64,000 bases of DNA, taken from contig NMRB01001217.1 of the NCBI GenBank assembly GCA_002633025.1, forward strand, positions 77,952-141,951. Reading direction: 5' to 3'. This stretch comes from Notospermus geniculatus. Its lineage: Eukaryota; Nemertea; Pilidiophora; Heteronemertea; Lineidae. Each line of letters starts with the position of its first letter. Within the stretch, counting starts at the first letter, position 1. A program made the translations under genes and the position numbers. Positions 58,592-64,000 of the stretch are shown here, in pieces. The notes beneath the pieces are model-generated. The model made no database searches. It was given only the letters and a program-made list of their open reading frames with translations, and was not told the DNA's origin.

Positions 58592-59460
58592 AAGATGTGA
58601 AAAATAATTTTCGTCTTAGGCCTACGGACTTTTCAAAAAAGGCATTTTTTCGACATACAACTAGCCACAGTAAATGTTAAAATATGGCAAAAAGACACAT
58701 CTTCTTGCCCGAGAAAATTCAAAATTCCTTTTGATTGTAATAAAAAAAGATGTTTCATCTAATTTTGTGATAATGTAGCGCGTCTGGAGTAATAAAGCAC
58801 TTTTGTACAAGCCATTCATTTGTTGATGATTTTTTTTCATTCTGTTTACGTGTTGCCAAATGAAGGACCAAAAATGAGGCAGAGACCACAGACACCGGAC
58901 GGGTGTAACGTTTTTCAGTGTTCCCCATCTGCGAGTATTCCCCTCCTATTGTCTGATGGAATAAGCAGCGACTTGACCATAGGGGACACACAGAGAAACG
59001 TATCGATCTATCTGCCAGCGTTTCCCAAGCAATAAGGAGACACACTGACAAACAGAAACACTGGGTGAGGTCAAGTCTTTGAGTTAACCCAGAGTTAACA
59101 CTAACTCTAACACTAACACCAGTGTTAACTCTGAAATTTGACCTCTCATCAAACTCCCGAGTTAACACTGGGTTAAATACGAGTTAACACTTTGGAGACT
59201 TCGTGTAGTGTTAACTCCGGGTTATCCTGGAGTTAACCTGAGCACTAGGTTTTGATTTGACAAAATTGTACTACAAAAAGCATTATGAGAACACTAATCC
59301 CTAGAGGTTAACTAAGAGTTAACACTTTTAGAGGTCAAGTGTCAGAGTTATTAGTCCATAACTCAGACACTTGACCTCACCCACTGGCAGATGTAATATC
59401 GGTGTAGTTTGACATGACGGTCCAATAGGGGAATACAGAGAAATCTGTCACTCTCGTTTA
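58592..59460. repeat. 869-base duplicated block, copy 1
   Basis: It matches 59551-60419 along its whole length at an offset of 959 bases, with small substitutions and a few compensating indels. It contains a dense gttaac region at 59078-59345. Confidence 0.9.
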
Positions 59461-59550
59461 AGGGCGAGCCATCATTGCGAATTTTCATAGTGCTTCAATC
59501 CAGGCCCCTCTGAGAAAAGCAGTAAAGACACCCCCACTTGACTTTTGTTA

Positions 59551-60419
59551 AAGATGTGAAAAATAATTTTCGTCTTAGGCCTACGGACTTTTCAAAAAAG
59601 GCATTTTTTCGACATACAACTAGCCACAGTAAATGTTAAAATGGCAAAAAGACACATCTTCTTGACCGAGAAAATTCAAAATTCCTTTTGATTGTAATAA
59701 AAAAAGATGTTTCATCTAATTTTGTGATAATGTAGCGCGTCTGGAGTAATAAAGCACTTTTGTACAAGCCATTCATTTGTTGATGATTTCGTTTCATTCT
59801 GTTTACGTGTTGCCAAATGAAGAACCAAAAATGACGCAGAGACCACAGACACTGGTGTAACGTTTTTCAGTGTTCCCCATCTGCGAGTGCTCCCCTCCTA
59901 CTAGTATTGTCTGACGGAATAATCAGCGACTTGACCATAGGGGACACACAGAGAAACGTATCGATCTATCTGCCAGCGTTTCCCAAGCAATAAGGAGACA
60001 CACTGACAAACAGAAACATGGGTGAGGTCAAGTCTTTGAGTTAACCCAGAGTTAACACTAACTCTAACACTAACACCAGTGTTAACTCTGAAATTTGACC
60101 TCTCATCAAACTGCCGAGGTAACACTGGGTTAGATACGAGTTAACACTTTGGAGACTTCGTGTTAGTGTTAACTCCGGGTTATCCTGGAGTTAACCTGAG
60201 CACTAGGTTTTGATTTGACAAAATTGTACTACAAAAAGCATTATGATAACACTAATCCCTAGAGGTTAACTAAGAGTTAACACTTTTAGAGGTCAAGTGT
60301 CAGAGTTATTAGTCCATAACTCAGACACTTGACCTCACCCACTGGCAGATGTAATATCGGTGTAGTTTGACATGACGGTCCAATAGAGGAATACAGAGAA
60401 ATCTGTCACTCTCGTTTAA
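59551..60419. repeat. 869-base duplicated block, copy 2
   Basis: It is separated from copy 1 by 90 unrelated bases. The ORF at 59901-60125 is the shortened equivalent of the ORF in copy 1, and their divergence shows no coding constraint. Confidence 0.9.
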
Positions 60420-60480
60420 CAGTATACTCCATACAATATAAGGGGAAACACCGAAAAACGGGAACACCGTGGTTCTTAAT

Positions 60481-61237
60481 ACCCCCATCACACTGAAGTC
60501 GTTCTCAAAAAGGCCTGCCCCGTCCTAAAAAAATCGTAAAACGGGCTAGAACGTGTACCCTTGGCCAAATAATGCTTCGATGTGCTGGAGCACCCTTCCC
60601 ATCCACGAAGTTCGTAAAAAGACTGTAAAACGTTGCCACTACGTCCACTCCGTTCGCACACAGTTTGAGCCCGTTCGGCAAAATTTTCAAGAACGTACTG
60701 AGAACTAGCTCAGTGTGATGGGGGTATAAAGAGCCTGTCACACTGAAGTAGTTCTCAAAACGTCCGGCCCCGTCCTAAAAAATCGTAAAACCGGCTAGAA
60801 CGTGTAACCCTTGGCCAAATAATGCATTGATGTTCTGGAGCACCCTTCCCGTCCATGAAGTTCGTAAAAAGACTGTCGTAAAAAGTTATCACTACGTTCA
60901 CTCCGTTCGCACACAGTTTGAGCCCGTTCGGCAAAATTTCCAAGAACGTACTTCGAACTAGCTCAGTGTGATTGGGGTATAACAGTACTATCACACTCAA
61001 GTAGTTCTCAAAACGTCCTGCCCCATCCTAAAAAATCGTAAAACAGGCTAGAACGTGTAACGTTGGCCAAATAATGCCTCGCGTTTTGGAGCACCCTTCC
61101 AGTCCGAGCCCGTCCATGAAGTTCGTAAAGACTGCAAAAAGTTTCCACACGTCCACTCCATTCGCACGCAGTTTGAGCCCGTTCGGCAACATTTTCAACG
61201 TACTGAGAACTATAAACTCAGTCTATGTGATGGGGGC
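60481..61237. mobile_element. Three tandem units of family R inverted-repeat element
   Basis: Units at about 60481-60725, 60730-60980 and 60987-61237 each start with tcacactgaagtagttctca or a variant and end with gaactagctcagtgtgat. The starts and ends are inverse copies. Shared internal text includes ggctagaacgtgtaa and tttgagcccgttcggcaa. The reverse-strand ORFs are by-products of the repeat. Confidence 0.85.
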
Positions 61238-61714
61238 ACTACATCATGACCATTTCAGACGAACCACTAATACATTCCAACCCACTAACACCCGACCACA
61301 CATTAAGTCCGATCCTACACCTACGCCTATCGGCAGTTAGTTACAAAACCGCCGATAGGCGCCAGCACAGACTTTCTGTGCGGTCGGCCCAGTTCAGTAG
61401 ACTGCCGTACATGCGGCAGCGGTCATTTCAATGAACGCTATGAGCCTAGGCCCTACGTTGGCGCCTACATGTCGGCCTAAATACTGCCAGTATGAAGTTT
61501 ATAGTAATAATCGATACGATACACACGTATTGGCTTCTGCGTATGATTTACATGACGGTCGACCTATGCCTGAACGCAGCTGTCAGCTGGCTGTGGTATG
61601 GTGATATCATCCTGGACCTGCTTCTGTCTAAGCATGTAGGCTACGGTACGTAGGCCTACATGTATATACATGTAGGCCATTATCCTAGTATCTCAAACGG
61701 TAGCAGGTGAAACG

Positions 61715-61982
61715 ATGTCTGAGCACGACATACAACTTACCGAAGAAACAAACAGAAAGAACGAATTTGATGCAGCAAGAGTGGATACCAACATCTATGC
61801 GACCGTGCACCCGGCCGTGGACCAGGGATCGGTGACAGAGCTACCGCCAAAAACCCTGAAGCATCACAAAAGGAAGATTTTGAAGAATCTTGCCGTGCTG
61901 AGTGTGGCTTGGTTGTTCCTGTTCACGGGATATGGCGCCATTCAAAACTTGCAGAGTAGTATCAACAAAGATGACGGTTTGG
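61715..61982 (+). CDS. UNC93A: UNC93A-like protein, exon 1
   Basis: The start ATG (A at -3) is the first after an in-frame TAG at 61673, so the start is well supported. The exon encodes a 60-residue hydrophilic cytosolic N terminus (MSEHDIQLTEETNRKNEFDA...), then the first membrane segment, NLAVLSVAWLFLFTGYGAIQ, followed by NLQSSIN. This pattern, membrane segment 1 with FTGYGAIQNLQSS, is the hallmark of the UNC93 family. The donor is ttgg|gtaagt, phase 1. UNC93 proteins are multi-pass major-facilitator-like membrane proteins. UNC93A's role is not well settled; family members act in potassium-channel regulation (nematode unc-93) or receptor trafficking (UNC93B1). Confidence 0.9.
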
Positions 61983-62292
61983 GTAAGTTTGGCATGAAGA
62001 ATTCAGGGAGCAGATATTTTGGATGTTGTTACAGCTCAGAACATTTCTTGACACCGTTCTGAGCAGGCCAATGAATGATGATGGTTGTGTGGATCGAGTG
62101 TCTAAAGAGCAATTGGTTGAGTCCTCGTGTAGATCAGGAACCAGGACTAGTTATGAAATGATTTGCCAAGCGATAGGCCTAGTTGTCATCATCCGCAACG
62201 TCGTATTCAACTAATAGTTGACCAACAAAACTGCTTGTTGCCAGGCACAAAGGCAAGATATTTCTGGTGAAGAGGGACCATTTTTCTTCCAG
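61983..62292 (+). other. Intron 1 of the UNC93A-like gene
   Basis: It is 310 bases long with a gtaagt donor and a tttttcttccag acceptor. The ORFs inside it are not conserved-looking. Confidence 0.8.
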
Positions 62293-62619
62293 GTACCGTC
62301 GGTCTCAGTGTCCTCTACGGCTCCCTTATCGTCTCTTGCATGTTTGTCTCACCCGTACTGGTCGACTCAATCGGCTACAAATGGACCATCATTGGCTCTA
62401 TGGCATGTTACCTCCCATACATGGCGGCCAACTTCTACGCCAGCTGGTATACTCTCATTCCTACGGCGGTCGTCATTGGTCTTGGAGCGGCGCCGGTCTG
62501 GGCCGCAAAAGCCGCGTATCTCACAACAACTGGAAAGGAATATGCCAAGCTTACCAAAGAAACGGAGACGGCTGTCATCAGCAGATTTTTTGGGATTTTT
62601 TTCATGGCTTACCAATTGT
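62293..62619 (+). CDS. UNC93A: UNC93A-like protein, exon 2
   Basis: It enters in phase 1 and encodes 109 residues spanning about four membrane segments. Seen in order are GTVGLSVLYGSLIVSCMFVS, VLVDSIGYKWTII, NFYASWYTLIP, IGLGAAPVWAAKAAYLT and SRFFGIFFMAYQL. The ASWYTLIP, LGAAP-WAA-YLT and FGIFF blocks are strongly conserved in UNC93A of vertebrates as I know it. The donor is ttgt|gtaagt, phase 1. There are no frameshifts or stops. Confidence 0.93.
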
Positions 62620-62880
62620 GTAAGTTAAAAAGTGAAGTTTCTAGGTTCAAACTTAGGTTAACGATGTCCTTTTAATTTGTCGGTTCAAAACCACTTTATC
62701 AAAATATCAGAAGCATGCAGGTTCTTTCTAAACAGCTGAACAAACTCCTTGCCATACATGCCGCCTTTACGGGTAGATGATCCACGCAAATGTCTCGAAT
62801 CTATCAAAGCCACACAACAACGTAAATCACAAAACAGCAGTGCCAAGAAGTGTATCAAAGCATTTTGGCTTTTGTTCCAG
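62620..62880 (+). other. Intron 2 of the UNC93A-like gene
   Basis: It is 261 bases long and ends with the strong acceptor ttttggcttttgttccag. Confidence 0.8.
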
Positions 62881-63056
62881 CTGAAGTCATCGGCAATTCA
62901 ATCGCTTCAACAATCTTGACCGCCCCGAAAGTGGCTAGAAATCGTACAATCAATGAATCTGGTCTCATTGACGGCGATGTCCTTGCACAATGTGGAGCGA
63001 CGTACTGTCAGGATCTCAGCAACAACACGAATCTGAAAAGGCCCGAGGACAAACAG
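62881..63056 (+). CDS. UNC93A: UNC93A-like protein, exon 3
   Basis: It joins exon 2 to give Ser and reads EVIGNSIASTIL, the end of a membrane segment. A loop follows with NRTINES (an N-glycosylation sequon) and CGATYCQDLSNN, then KRPEDKQ at the donor cag|gtatac, phase 0. In vertebrate UNC93A a cysteine pair (CGAxxC) also sits in this extracellular loop just before the next membrane helix, which supports the exon end. The three exons total 257 codons. The family is about 450-460 residues, so roughly the C-terminal 200 residues lie beyond the window. The donor lies at the edge of a MITE (63057). Confidence 0.88.
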
Positions 63057-63162
63057 GTATACCCATCCTGAGAACATCAGGGGTTCTTAGTGCTCACTCC
63101 CTTCGTCACCGTACACAAGGAGCGAGCACTCAGAACCCCTGATGTTCTCAGGATGGGTATAA
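63057..63162. mobile_element. MITE family N at an exon-intron border
   Basis: Left tatacccatcctgagaacat and right atgttctcaggatgggtata are inverse copies, as are the inner gttcttagtgctcac and gagcactcagaac. A diverged relative lies at 25070-25206. The left end coincides with the 5' splice site of exon 3. Confidence 0.85.
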
Positions 63163-64000
63163 CGGGGCGACTGAATGAAGAATAAACGACGATGATCAGA
63201 TGTAAATTTTGTGATCATGATGTCCTAGCAAGGGAATCTCTGAAATTCCATTCTTCGTTGGCATTCTCGATGCAAGATACCTGGTAGTCCTATATTTGTG
63301 TTTTGTTAACCCACACACCTCACTACAACATAAGCGACTTTACCTTGTTTATATATTTTGTTTGTATTTTCTTCTATTGTGTAGGCATTCAGATTTGGTT
63401 TTATCATGGATGATAACAATGGTTTTATTTGGTTCTATGGTGTGATAGTATGGTAAACGAGAAAATCCTGGCTGATTTTTAGTCTCGTGCCACCAGACTC
63501 TGCAGTTTTCAATTTTAGAGTCTGGTCCAGATGGTACATTTTGCTTGTAAAAACCATCATGGCGGACAATCTACCGCCGATGACGTAGAACACAATGCAC
63601 AATCAAAGCAAAAAGCATTCAGCGTGCGAGTAAAACTGCAGTATTTGTACCCCTTGCTGTTAGGCCTACTGCACTTTTTATAGCATAATTCCCTCCCCAA
63701 TCGAAAAAATATAAATATACTTGCCGGAAATTCCAATGAAAGACACTATAAATTGACTTGACAACACAAATTGAGGCGATTCACCTCACTAATTTTCACG
63801 CTTCAAGTTCTCTGGGCACCGCCATATTCCCCCTGCAGCCTACGTCACCAAATTTTGAAACTAGCCAATCAGCGAAGCTGACCTCATTTCAAATCATCGA
63901 AATGAGGTCACCAGGTCGCTGCAATGAGAATTTCGTTCCGTGCCAGACCCTCGGTCTGACGACCTCGGTGTATGACCGAGGGGCTGGTTGCGCGAGACTA
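63163..64000 (+). other. Start of UNC93A-like intron 3
   Basis: No further exon matching the next expected membrane segment was found. The right-most part holds inverted sequence around aaatgaggtca (63880-63912) and ctcggtctgacgacctcggt (63950). Confidence 0.5.

Larger units (their letters stand above)
57734..61714 (+). other. Intergenic region between G1 and the UNC93A-like gene
   Basis: It consists mainly of a duplicated 869-base block (58592-59460 and 59551-60419) and a three-unit array of inverted-repeat elements (60481-61237). The last 480 bases before the UNC93A-like ATG hold no recognised repeat and presumably contain its promoter and 5' untranslated region, but no TATA box or initiator was identified. 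Confidence 0.5.

Noticed and set aside
60505-61000. Two similar minus-strand ORFs that look like a duplicated small gene
   Set aside because: They are translations of the tandem family R elements, and the third unit does not keep the frame.

Overview
The window is nuclear DNA from an animal, most likely a marine invertebrate. It has spliced exons with GT/AG borders and introns of 0.3 to 25 kb, low gene density, very many foldback (MITE-like) elements, tRNA-derived SINE-like sequences and frequent tacatgta and aggcctac motifs. Nothing bacterial is present: no operons, ribosome sites or CRISPR. The phylum cannot be settled by reading. An echinoderm, hemichordate, cephalochordate or mollusc would all fit. 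A 437-base assembly gap lies at 42588-43024, and single N bases lie at 11448, 27055 and 54176.

Two plus-strand genes are best supported. The first is UNC93A-like: three exons (61715-61982, 62293-62619, 62881-63056) join in frame to 257 codons and then run off the right edge. The second is an unrecognised gene assembled by hand from exons at 415-492, 4299-4358, 27638-27910, 29039-29236, 31628-31669, 32487-32552 and 57606-57667. Every internal border is phase 1, so all these exons splice together in frame, and the last ends in a stop followed by ATTAAA. The product has many dibasic sites and ends in Gly-Lys-stop, so a secreted peptide precursor is a possible reading (inference). Between its last two exons lies a phase-1-compatible exon (37592-38523) with eight copies of a 33-residue repeat, each carrying KRKR. 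It is either an alternative 3' end of this gene or a gene of its own.

Smaller candidates are a single-pass membrane protein ORF of 95 residues (20478-20765) with an upstream 54-residue ORF (20163-20327), a cysteine-rich minus-strand terminal exon (35327-35610), another cysteine-rich minus-strand ORF (36967-37154), and several weak ORFs.

The rest is introns and intergenic DNA filled with non-autonomous transposons, which form at least fifteen families by eye. Some are nested in others, some share hairpin ends but not interiors, and some have been carried along by local duplications (58592-60419 and 60481-61237). Minisatellites lie near 15700-16290, 45480-46160 and 52611-52775. All exon calls rest on splice motifs, reading frame and composition only; no alignment was run.
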